A DNA stretch of 64,000 bases. Origin: JAMOBE01 sp039908285. GTDB lineage: Bacteria; Pseudomonadota; Alphaproteobacteria; Rhodospirillales; Rhodospirillaceae. The stretch is taken from the NCBI GenBank assembly GCA_039908285.1, contig JAMOBE010000007.1, positions 3,033 through 67,032 on the forward strand, read 5' to 3'. Made by a program: the position numbers and the translations under genes. How positions within the stretch are numbered: position 1 is the first letter of the stretch; each line of letters begins with the position of its first letter. This document shows, in pieces, positions 27,469 through 35,216 of the stretch. The notes under the pieces were generated by a model. That model was not told the origin of the DNA. It ran no database searches and saw only the letters and a program-made list of their open reading frames with translations.

Positions 27469-28914
27469 TCAGATACCCTTGAGCTTGGTGTAGGCGACCC
27501 GCGCCATGCGCAGCAGCAACAGGCCGTGGCGGAACCGGGAGATCTGCGTCTCGCCAAAGGTGCGGGCCTGATAGCGGACGGGGATTTCGATCACCTTCAG
27601 GTTGGCCTTGGCGGCTCCGAACAGAAGGTCGAAGTCGCCGAAGGGGTCGAAATCGCCGAAGTAATGGCGATTGTCGGCGATGGTCCGGTAATGGTGTCGG
27701 CGCAGCACCTTGGTGCCGCACAGGGTGTCCGTGTGCCTCTGGTTCAGGAGCCAGGTGAACAGATAGGAAAAGGCGTGGTTGGCGATGCGGTTCAGGAACC
27801 GCATGGCGTCCTTCTCCATGGGATAGACGAGGCGCGATCCATTGATGAACTCGCCCTTGCCCGAGACGATAGCCTCGTAGAACTTGGGCAGGTCCTCGGG
27901 CGGCACGGTCATGTCGGCGTCGAGGATCATCAGGATGTCGCCGCGAGCCTGGTCGAAGCCCTTGCGCACGGCGTCGCCCTTGCCCCGGCCGTCCTGGCGT
28001 AGCGCCTTCATGTCCCGCTCGGGCATGGCGGCGATGACCCGCTCGATTTCGGCGAAGGTGCCGTCGGCGCTGTGGCCCTCGACGAACAGGATCTCCAGGT
28101 CCTCGCAGAAGCGGGGGATGCGGCGGGCGATGGGCTCGACGTTGCCGCGTTCGTTGCGGCAGGGGACGACGACCGTGGTGGACAGGGGCCGGGGCGGCTC
28201 CAGTCCCGGCGCTCGGGCGACGATGTAGTTGCGCAGGCACAACAGCCGCACCAGCGGCAACGTGCCGATGAACCGGTTGATCAGCGTGCCGAGACCCAGC
28301 AGGCGATAGGGAATGAGCTGGCGCCAGTCGCTGCGAATCGGCTCGAAGCCGGTGAGGAACAGCAGATTCTCGATGTCGGGGGTGCGCAGCCAGTTCAATT
28401 CCGGCGTCGGCATGCGCAGGCCCAGCCTCTCGGCGAGCTTCAGCAGACCGCCCCACAGATAGTTGTAGTAGGCGATGACGATGCGGGTGTCCGGCCCCAT
28501 GAGCGGTTTCAGGGCCGCGAGGGTGGTCTGGCAGTCATCGAGGAAGCCGATGGTGTCGGAGAGGACGATGGTGTCGAACGGCCCGTCCAGTCCGGCCAGA
28601 GTCGCCGGATCCTCGACGTCGCCGTGGATGAACTCGAGGCCAGGGTGATCGGCGCGGGCGATCTCGATCATGCGCCCGCTGATGTCGATGCCCACCCCCC
28701 GCGATGGCCGAAGCGCCGCCAGCAGGCGGCCGGTGCCGCACCCCACCTCCAGCACCCGGCCGCCCTCGGGTACCAGGAAGCGCATGAAGCGATGGTCGCT
28801 GTCGTGGAAGCTGCAGTTGCGATCGATGAAGCCGTTGCGCATGGGCGCATGGCGATCCACGAGGTCACGGATCGCCTTCCGTCGCGGTGAGGAGATCTGG
28901 ATATCGTCGGTCAT
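27469..28914 (-). CDS. Methyltransferase-GT2 glycosyltransferase fusion
   Basis: 481 residues. The N-terminal half is a class I SAM methyltransferase (VLEVGCGTGRLLAAL at about 51-65, then GVGIDISGRMIEIA). The C-terminal half, from about 240, is a GT2 glycosyltransferase of the dolichol-phosphate mannosyltransferase type (TTVVVPCRNERGNVEPI, then LMILDADMTVPPEDLP with the DXD metal site). Such fusions act on polyprenyl-linked or cell-surface glycans; the acceptor is unknown. ATG 28914 is used; upstream of it the frame runs into a palindromic repeat. The gene lies downstream of the MamD-like gene on the same strand, but a 200-base repeat-bearing gap separates them. Confidence 0.85.
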   Translation of the reverse strand: MTDDIQISSPRRKAIRDLVDRHAPMRNGFIDRNCSFHDSDHRFMRFLVPEGGRVLEVGCGTGRLLAALRPSRGVGIDISGRMIEIARADHPGLEFIHGDVEDPATLAGLDGPFDTIVLSDTIGFLDDCQTTLAALKPLMGPDTRIVIAYYNYLWGGLLKLAERLGLRMPTPELNWLRTPDIENLLFLTGFEPIRSDWRQLIPYRLLGLGTLINRFIGTLPLVRLLCLRNYIVARAPGLEPPRPLSTTVVVPCRNERGNVEPIARRIPRFCEDLEILFVEGHSADGTFAEIERVIAAMPERDMKALRQDGRGKGDAVRKGFDQARGDILMILDADMTVPPEDLPKFYEAIVSGKGEFINGSRLVYPMEKDAMRFLNRIANHAFSYLFTWLLNQRHTDTLCGTKVLRRHHYRTIADNRHYFGDFDPFGDFDLLFGAAKANLKVIEIPVRYQARTFGETQISRFRHGLLLLRMARVAYTKLKGI

Positions 28915-28947
28915 GCGCGCCCATTCGCCAGTGTGCGGAAGAAAGAC

Positions 28948-29055
28948 TTGGGCTGCCGCCCAAACCCGCTTGGGGCGATGCCCCAAACCCCATTTTTGTT
29001 TACTAATGGGGGTTTGGGGCCTCCAGGCCCCAAGCGGGTTTGGGCGGCAGCCCAA
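28948..29055. repeat. 108-bp nested palindrome (type C, copy 1)
   Basis: Perfect 29-bp outer arms (28948-28976 and 29027-29055) enclose a second palindrome (28980-28993 with 29006-29020) around an AT-rich loop. It sits between the mamD-like gene and the methyltransferase-GT2 gene. The related element at 35.9-36.1 kb has the same design: GGGGC-rich outer and inner arms and an AT-rich centre. Confidence 0.8.
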
Positions 29056-29117
29056 ATCATGCAAACGACCAGCGCGGCCCCGAAGGGCACGGCGCTGGTC
29101 ATGGAGTGCCGTGTTAC

Positions 29118-30191
29118 TTACGCGAGCGCTTCCTTGAGATCATCGTCCACGGCTGCGGCCGGGGCGACGTAGTTCTTGCGGTACTGATAGATCCCGTATC
29201 CGGTGGCGATGATGACGGCGCCGAGGATCAGCGGTCCGGCAGCGCCGAGACCGAGGCCGAGACCGAGGCTCAGGCCCTTGCCGGTCCAGATCGTGCCGGC
29301 GGCGGCTCCCTTGGCGGCATTGGCGGCGGTGGCCGCGGCCACGGTCTTGCCGGCGGCCACGGCGGCGGTTCCCGTCGCCGTCGTGCCGGTGCCCACCGTC
29401 TGGAGCGCCACCGTCTTCATGGTGGGAGCCAGACCCTTCGCCGCCGCACCCTCGACGACGCGCGCCGCGGTCATGCCCTTGGCGGCACCGACGACACCGA
29501 CGGCGCTCTTGCCGAGCACTCCCGTCGCCGGGTGGAGAACCAGGTACTTGGCGGCATTGCCGCCGGCAACCATCGGAGCCTGGCCGATGGTGAAGGTCTT
29601 GCCCACCAGCCACGGCAACTGGGCGGCGCCATGGTGGACCTTGAGGACGACGATGTCCTTGGCGGCGGCGGCGGCATCGCCCACCGGCTGCAGGAACAGC
29701 CACTTGCCGGTCCCCGCTCCCGCGGCCGAAGTGGTCTTGATGACCGTGAACGTCTTGCCGGTGAGGAAGGGCGTCTGGGCCGCGTACTTGCCGCTCAGCT
29801 TCAGCATGAGGATCTGCGAATCGGCGGTGCCCGCCGCACCGAGACCGGCAGCCCCGACGGCGGCGGCCCCTTTGGCCGCCAGGCCGGCGTTGGGATAGAG
29901 CACCACCCACTTGCCGATGCCACCGACGACCGTCGGCGCCTTGCCGACCGTCACCGACTTGCCCACCAGGCCGGACATCTGCGCCATCTGCCGGGTGCCC
30001 TCAAGCTTCAGGGCCACGGCCCCCTGGCTCGCCGCACCGGCTCCACCGTCCGGGCTCAGAAACAGCCAGGTGCCGAGTCCGTTGCCGGTCGCAGTCACCT
30101 GTCCGACGGTGTACGACTTGCCGGCCAGGCTGGACAGCAGGGAAGCCTGGGTGGTGCCTTCCACCTTCGCCATCACCATTTCTGGAAGCAT
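29118..30191 (-). CDS. mamD: MamD-like magnetosome protein
   Basis: 357 residues from ATG 30191, with GGAG eight bases upstream. Residues 7-230 contain four imperfect repeats of about 45 residues with the core L-x-G-K-x-x-T-V and then KWLFLxP (for example LAGKSYTVG, LVGKSVTVG, LTGKTFTVI, LVGKTFTIG). An Ala/Gly-rich linker follows, then GTIWTGKGLSLGLGLGLG, a TM helix and an acidic tail (DDDLKEALA). This architecture is that of MamD (Mms7), a magnetosome-membrane protein that affects magnetite crystal size. The first 16 residues of the LG segment are identical to those of the Mms6-like protein at 62 kb. It follows a MamF-like gene, but no mamG or mamC is present. It could be a paralogue and not the island copy. 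Confidence 0.8.
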   Translation of the reverse strand: MLPEMVMAKVEGTTQASLLSSLAGKSYTVGQVTATGNGLGTWLFLSPDGGAGAASQGAVALKLEGTRQMAQMSGLVGKSVTVGKAPTVVGGIGKWVVLYPNAGLAAKGAAAVGAAGLGAAGTADSQILMLKLSGKYAAQTPFLTGKTFTVIKTTSAAGAGTGKWLFLQPVGDAAAAAKDIVVLKVHHGAAQLPWLVGKTFTIGQAPMVAGGNAAKYLVLHPATGVLGKSAVGVVGAAKGMTAARVVEGAAAKGLAPTMKTVALQTVGTGTTATGTAAVAAGKTVAAATAANAAKGAAAGTIWTGKGLSLGLGLGLGAAGPLILGAVIIATGYGIYQYRKNYVAPAAAVDDDLKEALA

Positions 30192-30288
30192 CACTTTTTC
30201 TCCACGATGAGGTCAAGAAGGAGGTCACCCTCTTGCGATTGTGCCTTGGACGAGGCTCTGAAACGACACGAAATGAACCACCGGACCA

Positions 30289-30612
30289 TCAGAGCCTTCT
30301 CGCCAGGCCATAGACCAGCGGCAGCATCCACGCCCGATTGGCCAGAACCGAGACCAGCCCGGCAAGGGCAAGGACGGGAATGGCCATGGAACTGATACGG
30401 AAGAACGCCGGGCCGAAACCCGGGACGGCGACGGCCACGAACGCCACGACGGCCCAGATCCACAGGACCAGCCCCTGCCGGGCATGAAATGCCACGTACT
30501 CATCGTCCCGGTTGACCATCAGCGGGATGAGGCACAGAATCCCCAGGTAGCTCATGGCCGCAAGCAGCCGTGAACCCACCCCTCCCCGCGTTGCCACCGT
30601 CACCCCGGGCAT
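30289..30612 (-). CDS. MamF/MmsF-like membrane protein
   Basis: 107 residues from ATG 30612 (GGAG nine bases upstream); a longer frame upstream exists but lacks similarity. Three TM helices are predicted. Family segments are AAMSYLGILCLIPLMVNRDDEYVAFHARQG (quoted in part: SYLGILCLIPLM, RDDEYVAFHARQGLVLW). MamF and MmsF are magnetosome-membrane proteins of a DUF4870/Tic20-like fold that influence magnetite crystal size and shape. The product has exactly the same length as the mmsF-like product at 62.6 kb. It is upstream of the mamD-like gene by 97 bases on the same strand, echoing the F-D order of the mamGFDC operon. As DUF4870 proteins also occur in non-magnetic bacteria, the magnetosome call relies on the neighbour. 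Confidence 0.72.
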   Translation of the reverse strand: MPGVTVATRGGVGSRLLAAMSYLGILCLIPLMVNRDDEYVAFHARQGLVLWIWAVVAFVAVAVPGFGPAFFRISSMAIPVLALAGLVSVLANRAWMLPLVYGLARRL

Positions 30613-30761
30613 CCCCACCGTCTCCGTACTATCTCTCAGTAATCTGCTACCATGACTACAGCCCGTACCGCAAGGCCGTTTTGCCATTTGTGTCCGTAGC
30701 ACATGATATGACCGACCCGGGTAGCGCGCGATCTGAGCGATCCTATGCGAGGTCGGCCATC

Positions 30762-30792
30762 CCGGACGACAGGCTGCCGACCTGTCGTCCGG
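30762..30792 (-). terminator. Hairpin downstream of amtB
   Basis: Perfect 12-bp stem (30762-30773 with 30781-30792, CCGGACGACAGG and its complement) and a 7-base loop, 26 bases after the amtB stop. No T-run follows on the minus strand, so it may be a pause or RNA-stabilising hairpin and not a classical terminator. It separates amtB from the mamF-like gene. Confidence 0.5.
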
Positions 30793-30817
30793 TCAGGACT
30801 CATGGGCTTTGGTCGTT

Positions 30818-32182
30818 TCAGCTGTGGACGGTCTCTCCGTGCAGGCTGATGTCCAGTCCCTCCCGCTCCTCGTCGGCGCCGACCCGCAGGCCCGTGATCG
30901 CGTCCACCAGCTTGAGAAGGATGGCGGTGGCGATGGCCGAGTAGACGATGGTGACACCGACACCATAGGCCTGGAGCCAGATCTGGGCGGCGTTGCCGTC
31001 GAGAAGCCCGGCCTTGCCTTCACCGCCCATGGACTGCACCGCGAAGACTCCGGTCAGGAGTGCGCCGACGATGCCACCGATTCCGTGCACGCCGAAGGCG
31101 TCGAGCGAGTCGTCATACCCGAGCGCCCCCTTGAGCCAGGTGGCCCCCCAGAAGCAGGCGCCGCCGGCGATCAGGCCGATGATCAACGCGCCGGTGGGGG
31201 TCACGAATCCCGCCGCCGGGGTGATGGCCACCAGACCGGCCACGGCGCCGGAGACGATGCCGAGCACGCTCGGCTTGCCGCGAACGATCCACTCGACGAG
31301 CATCCAGGACAGGGCTGCTCCCGCGGTGGCGATCTGGGTCACGGCCATGGCCATGCCGGCCGCCCCGTTGGCCGCCGCCGCCGACCCGGCATTGAAGCCG
31401 AACCAGCCCACCCACAGCAGGGAGGCGCCGATGACGCTGAGGGTCAGGTTGTGCGGCGCCATGTTCTCGGTGCCAAAGCCCTTGCGCGGACCAATGACAT
31501 AGGCGGCGACCAGGCCGGCGACTCCGGCGTTGATGTGGACGACGGTGCCACCGGCAAAGTCCAGCACCCCCGCCGCGCCAAGAAAGCCCCCCGGTCCCCA
31601 CACCCAGTGGGCCACCGGCACGTAGACCGCCATCAGCCACAGCGCCGAGAACAGCAGCAGCGCCGAGAACTTCAGGCGATCGGCGAAGGCGCCGGTGATC
31701 AGCGCCGGCGTGATGATGGCAAAGGTCATCTGATACATCATGAACACCGACTCAGGGATGGTGGTGGCGATGGCGCTCAGGCCGTCCTTTTCCATCCCCA
31801 TCAGCATCAGGCGGCTGATCCCGCCGATGAACGGATTGCCCTCGGTGAACGACAGGCTGTAGCCGCCGATCATCCACAAAACCGTCACCAGGGCGCAGAT
31901 GGCGAAGCTCTGCGCCATGGTGGCCAGCACGTTCTTGCGCCGCACCATGCCGCCATAGAACAGGGCCAGCCCCGGGATGGTCATCATCAGCACCAGGGCG
32001 GTGGAGGTGAGCATCCACGCCGTATCGCCTGCACTGAGGGTGGGAACCGGAGCATCGGCCGCATGGGCCGCGGGCGCCAACAGCGCAACTCCCACCCCCG
32101 CCGCCACTCGCCGAGCACCAGTCAGGTCCAGATACCCCCGCGCCGGGGGACGTCTTGCGATTACACCATCTACCGAAACCAT
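30818..32182 (-). CDS. amtB: Ammonium transporter AmtB
   Basis: 454 residues from ATG 32182, preceded by a strong CAGGAGGCC. A signal-peptide-like N-terminus (ending ALLAPAAHAADAP) is followed by eleven TM helices. Conserved segments include GLALFYGGMVRRKNVL, the pore region FAGGTVVHINAGVAGLVAAYV (in part) with the first twin histidine, and DDSLDAFGVHGIGGIVGALLTG with the second. It carries ammonium or ammonia across the inner membrane. The usual partner glnK is not adjacent here. A sigma54-type promoter lies upstream, in line with control by NtrC under nitrogen limitation. An open frame running further upstream crosses that promoter and is not coding. Confidence 0.95.
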   Translation of the reverse strand: MVSVDGVIARRPPARGYLDLTGARRVAAGVGVALLAPAAHAADAPVPTLSAGDTAWMLTSTALVLMMTIPGLALFYGGMVRRKNVLATMAQSFAICALVTVLWMIGGYSLSFTEGNPFIGGISRLMLMGMEKDGLSAIATTIPESVFMMYQMTFAIITPALITGAFADRLKFSALLLFSALWLMAVYVPVAHWVWGPGGFLGAAGVLDFAGGTVVHINAGVAGLVAAYVIGPRKGFGTENMAPHNLTLSVIGASLLWVGWFGFNAGSAAAANGAAGMAMAVTQIATAGAALSWMLVEWIVRGKPSVLGIVSGAVAGLVAITPAAGFVTPTGALIIGLIAGGACFWGATWLKGALGYDDSLDAFGVHGIGGIVGALLTGVFAVQSMGGEGKAGLLDGNAAQIWLQAYGVGVTIVYSAIATAILLKLVDAITGLRVGADEEREGLDISLHGETVHS

Positions 32183-32257
32183 CTTGCGGGCCTCCTGTAA
32201 CGGCACCTGAGGCGGCATTGCGCCGGTGCCCTCGTGGGTCGTTGACCCAATCCTCAA

Positions 32258-32273
32258 ATCAAGCCGCGTGCCA
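32258..32273 (-). promoter_or_regulatory. Sigma54-type promoter of amtB
   Basis: Read on the minus strand, TGGCACGCGGCTTGAT fits TGGCACG-N4-TTGC with a single mismatch in the -12 box. The start point is expected near 32246, giving a leader of about 64 bases. NtrC sites could not be identified with confidence in the 32274-32533 upstream stretch, where nothing else is evident. Confidence 0.65.
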
Positions 32274-32533
32274 GTTGCCGCAAACAGCGGAATCGCCAGG
32301 ACTCCGCGGTCCAGGAGCCGCCGTTCCGGGGCTTTGGATCGGATGACGCCTAATATCTGCTCAGTCCGAGGATGTGTGCCCATAATTTGGGCGCGATCGG
32401 ATGAGGCCGTGCTGGAAACATGAAACCGAGATAGACCCGCCCGGACCTGCTTCACCGCGGTCTCAAAGATTGAGTCACCAGCATGACGATGATTACGGGA
32501 ATGCCCAGGAGTCAGGTCACCCGAAAGGCGGCA

Positions 32534-32835
32534 CTACTCCTCCTTGACCAACACCCACAGCCGTTTCAACGGCAGTTCGGCCTGGAATTCGGCCGGGAGC
32601 TTTTCGCCGGGAGCTTTTCGCCGGGAACTTTTCGCCGGGAACTTTTCGCCGGGAACTTTTCGTAGGTCTCCTGCAAGGCGTCCACCGGGTCGCCGGCGTC
32701 CCACAGGCGAATCTGGAAATAGAGCCGACGGGCCTCGCGGATGACCGAGTCCTTGAAACCGCCCCACGACACGATCAAGCCGTGGGTGGCGCCGAAGCCG
32801 GGCATGACGCCCTGCAGTTCACGCAGTACCGACAC
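32534..32835 (-). pseudogene. Frameshifted Mrr-like nuclease C-terminal fragment
   Basis: The frame from 32835 encodes GVMPGFGATHGLIVSWGGFKDSVI and FQIRLWDAGDPVDAL, which looks like the C-terminal part of an Mrr-type restriction endonuclease-like domain. It then enters a run of 14-bp direct repeats and loses frame. After the repeats, a different frame restores the natural-looking ending QAELPLKRLWVLVKEE. An in-frame stop (TGA) lies a few codons before the first usable start, and the nuclease N-terminus is absent. So this is a 5'-truncated and frameshifted remnant. Similarity is by eye only. Confidence 0.6.
32592..32661. repeat. Five tandem 14-bp repeats
   Basis: Five head-to-tail copies of GCCGGGARCTTTTC (32592-32605 through 32648-32661), differing at one base. 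Because 14 is not a multiple of three, each added or lost unit shifts the reading frame of the overlapping gene remnant. One or four copies would join its two halves in frame; five do not. Confidence 0.9.
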
Positions 32836-32937
32836 AATGACGACGACGCCTCACCCCAGGGCGAGATCCTAATACTCCCTGCGCCGACCGGCGCTCACAA
32901 CCCAGAGGGACACTGGACGTTTCCTCCTGATTATTAG

Positions 32938-33285
32938 CTATTTGCCGTGCCAATACTCATGCACCCGACGAAGCTCGGTCGCGAAAAATACAACCCGGTC
33001 ACTGACATCGAACCCAAGAGCCTCCGCCATCGTGAAAAAGCCCATGCCGGGAAGTCCTCCCGGCTGGCCGTTCACCGAACTCACAATCACAGCCGACAGA
33101 AGAGGACGACCGTTATTGTGTTCTGAGACTGAAATATCGCAAAGAATCGCGCTTATTTGTTGCACATGATCGGGATAACGCATGTCAAGATTAACTATTG
33201 GCGCGACGTCTGAATAAGTAGCTACCTTTGCATGTCTGGCAAACTCAACTAGTTTATCGTAAAATTTTTTGTTTTCTTCTTTCAT
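32938..33285 (-). CDS. Hypothetical protein, AT-rich gene
   Basis: 115 residues; no family recognised. The N-terminal third is charged (MKEENKKFYDKLVEFARH) and the C-terminus reads FFTMAEALGFDVSDRV and HEYWHGK. It has no signal peptide or TM helix, so it is probably cytosolic. Base composition is clearly more AT-rich than in the housekeeping genes around it (note the run GTAAAATTTTTTG at its 5' end), which suggests recent acquisition. The ATG follows AAAGATGAAAGAAG-like purine-rich sequence with no clear Shine-Dalgarno. It sits among gene fragments and small repeats, a small accessory patch between amtB and ychF. Confidence 0.6.
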   Translation of the reverse strand: MKEENKKFYDKLVEFARHAKVATYSDVAPIVNLDMRYPDHVQQISAILCDISVSEHNNGRPLLSAVIVSSVNGQPGGLPGMGFFTMAEALGFDVSDRVVFFATELRRVHEYWHGK

Positions 33286-33636
33286 CTTTATGCTCCCAAA
33301 AAGAAACTCTCAGCGGTGCCGTCCGCCGCATCAGCTCCACTCCGACCGGCGTCAAGTCACAGACCTAACTGACGAGGCCGAGCACATCCAACGCCCCTCC
33401 AATTCCGGGGCGTCATACCTCCAGGCGTACCATATGCATCCCATGAATGCAATATCTTTGTAGCACCCCTCAGACTCTGAACATGACGTTGAGGCCTATA
33501 GTGATGGCGGATTAAAGTCTCCTGACGAACACTCTCGATTGCCCCTATCAGCGTTCGTCAGCGTCAATCCGCCGTCGTGGCGTGGGTGGGTCCGATGGTG
33601 TAGAATGTCGGCGTGATCACAGCGGAGGCTACCGAC
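33286..33636. other. Gene-free accessory gap
   Basis: 351 bases with no supportable gene. On the minus strand near 33300-33360 there is a short frame reading CDLTPVGVELMRRTAPLRVS, possibly the end of a lost gene, but it is too short to assign. The right half holds the nested inverted repeat described separately. Confidence 0.5.
33506..33573. repeat. 68-bp nested inverted repeat (IS-end-like)
   Basis: GGCGGATT (33506-33513) and CTGACGAAC (33522-33530) recur in inverse order as GTTCGTCAG (33553-33561) and AATCCGCC (33566-33573). Two facing copies of an IS-like end with 22 bases between them suggest a solo remnant or a miniature element. No transposase is left. Confidence 0.5.
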
Positions 33637-33894
33637 GTGCGTGACAGCGCCACATTGGCCATTCAAGGCGACAGGCTACCACGAGAACTCTCGGCCGCGC
33701 TCGAAGGGAGCGAGACGGGGGCGGTTTATGCCATCCATATTCAAAAACTATCGGTTGAGGATGCCTCGGAGTTCCTGGAGATGCGAGCAAAAGTCCAGGA
33801 AGGCATAGCCGCGATCGAAGCGGGACATGTGATGGACGAAGAAGAGGCCCATGCCGAGATAAGGCGGGTACTCCAAGCAAAATCGGCAAGATGA
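33637..33894 (+). CDS. Probable antitoxin (RelB/ParD-like)
   Basis: 85 residues from GTG 33637, chosen because GGAGG lies nine bases upstream; an earlier in-frame GTG at 33613 has none. The layout fits small type II antitoxins: an N-terminal segment (ATLAIQGDRLPRELSAALEG) with a DNA-binding-like pattern and an acidic C-terminus (MDEEEAHAEIRRVLQAKSAR) of the kind that wraps a ParE/RelE toxin. Its stop overlaps a following ATG (ATGA), as is usual for such operons, but the toxin gene behind it is broken. No exact family is claimed. Confidence 0.55.
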   Translation: MRDSATLAIQGDRLPRELSAALEGSETGAVYAIHIQKLSVEDASEFLEMRAKVQEGIAAIEAGHVMDEEEAHAEIRRVLQAKSAR

Positions 33895-33980
33895 CTGTCT
33901 CCAACGTCCAGCAGCAGACGGCATCATAATCGCCCGCGTTCTGCATGGCGCACGGAACCTGCAAGAGGCTTTTCATACTG
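33891..33980 (+). pseudogene. ParE/RelE toxin remnant
   Basis: An ATG overlaps the antitoxin stop and opens a frame that ends after twelve codons. Shortly after, in another frame, GIIIARVLHGARNLQEAF is encoded, which closely resembles the C-terminal strand of ParE/RelE toxins. The middle of the gene, about 70 codons, is missing. This looks like an internal deletion that removed the toxin and left its antitoxin. Confidence 0.45.
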
Positions 33981-34002
33981 AGCGCTTATACCCACTCTTG
34001 TT

Positions 34003-35106
34003 CTACACATTGAACAAAAAGTGCATGACGTCCCCATCCTGCACCACGTACTCCTTCCCTTCCGAGCGCATCTTGCCGGTTTCCTTGGCGGCCTGTTCGC
34101 CGCCGCAGGCGACGAAGTCGGCGTAGGCGATCGTTTCGGCGCGGATGAAGCCCTTTTCGAAGTCGGAATGAATGGCGCCGGCGGCTTCGGGGGCCTTGGC
34201 GCCGACGGGGATCGTCCAGGCTCGGGCTTCCTTGGGGCCGACGGTGAAGAAGGTGATCAGGTGCAATAGCTGGTACCCGGCCCGGATCACCCGGTCCAAT
34301 CCCGCCTCGGCGAGGCCCAGGGTTTCCAGGAACTCGCGCTTTTCCGCCGGATCGGCGAGCATGGCCACCTCGGCCTCGATGGCGGCGGAGATGACCACCG
34401 ACGCGGCGCCCTCGGCGGCGGCGCGCTCCGCCACCAGGCGCGACAGCCGGTTGCCGCTGGCGGCCGAGGCCTCGTCCACGTTGCACACGTACAGCACGGG
34501 CTTGGTGGTCAGCAGGAAGAGCTGGCGGGCGATGCGGCGGTCCTCGGGATCGTTGAAGGTCACCGAGCGGGCCGGACGGCCGTTGCGCAGGGCCTCGAGG
34601 ATCGGTTCCATCACCGCGCTCTGGGCCTTTGACTCCTTGTCGCCGCCCTTGGCCTTCTTGGCGACTCCGGCCGCCCGCCGCTCCAGGCTGTCGAGGTCGG
34701 CCAGCATCAGCTCGGTCAGGATGGTCTCGGAATCGCGGATGGGGTCGATGGAGCCCTCAACGTGGGTGATGTCGTCGTCCTCGAAACAGCGCAGCACCTC
34801 GACGATGGCGTCGCACTCGCGGATGTTGGCGAGGAACTGGTTGCCGAGCCCCTCCCCCCGGCTGGCGCCCCGCACCAAGCCGGCGATGTCCACGAACTCG
34901 AGCTGGGTCGGGATCTCCTTCGCCGACTTGCCGATGCGGGTGAGGACGTCCAGCCGCTCGTCCGGCACGGACACCCGGCCCACGTTGGGCTCGATGGTGC
35001 AGAAGGGATAGTTGGCCGCCTGCGCCGCGGCCGTGGCGGTGAGAGCGTTGAACAGGGTGGACTTGCCCACGTTGGGCAGGCCCACGATTCCACAATTGAA
35101 GCCCAT
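34003..35106 (-). CDS. ychF: Ribosome-binding ATPase YchF
   Basis: 367 residues. OBG-family P-loop protein with G1 GLPNVGKSTLFNAL, G3 DIAGLVRGASRGEGLG, an NxxE-type specificity element (VCNVDE) that gives ATP preference over GTP, and the C-terminal TGS domain (ITFFTVGPKEARAWTI to GDVMHFLFNV). YchF binds the ribosome and modulates stress responses and translation initiation. Length and ending are canonical. The ATG at 35106 begins MGFNCGIVGLP. It is a single gene, divergent from the esterase gene. Confidence 0.96.
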   Translation of the reverse strand: MGFNCGIVGLPNVGKSTLFNALTATAAAQAANYPFCTIEPNVGRVSVPDERLDVLTRIGKSAKEIPTQLEFVDIAGLVRGASRGEGLGNQFLANIRECDAIVEVLRCFEDDDITHVEGSIDPIRDSETILTELMLADLDSLERRAAGVAKKAKGGDKESKAQSAVMEPILEALRNGRPARSVTFNDPEDRRIARQLFLLTTKPVLYVCNVDEASAASGNRLSRLVAERAAAEGAASVVISAAIEAEVAMLADPAEKREFLETLGLAEAGLDRVIRAGYQLLHLITFFTVGPKEARAWTIPVGAKAPEAAGAIHSDFEKGFIRAETIAYADFVACGGEQAAKETGKMRSEGKEYVVQDGDVMHFLFNV

Positions 35107-35216
35107 GTTTCGGAGGTCCCGCCGGAGGTCTACGGTTGATCGTCGATGCCAGGGCAGACTACCCTCCGGAAACGGTGCCGTGAAGGGCCTCGTGTACCCA
35201 AGCCGGAGATGTTCCC

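Noticed and set aside
29040..30395. 451-codon plus-strand frame opposite the MamD-like gene
   Set aside because: It mirrors the Ala/Gly-rich MamD-like coding sequence; the minus-strand product has repeats, a membrane anchor and a family match.
32183..32455. N-terminal extension of amtB
   Set aside because: The frame stays open upstream, but it crosses the sigma54-type promoter, and the ATG at 32182 has an excellent ribosome-binding site and a normal signal-peptide-like start.
32592..32661. Possible CRISPR or origin iterons
   Set aside because: Units of 14 bp abut without spacers, and no rep gene or DnaA boxes lie near.
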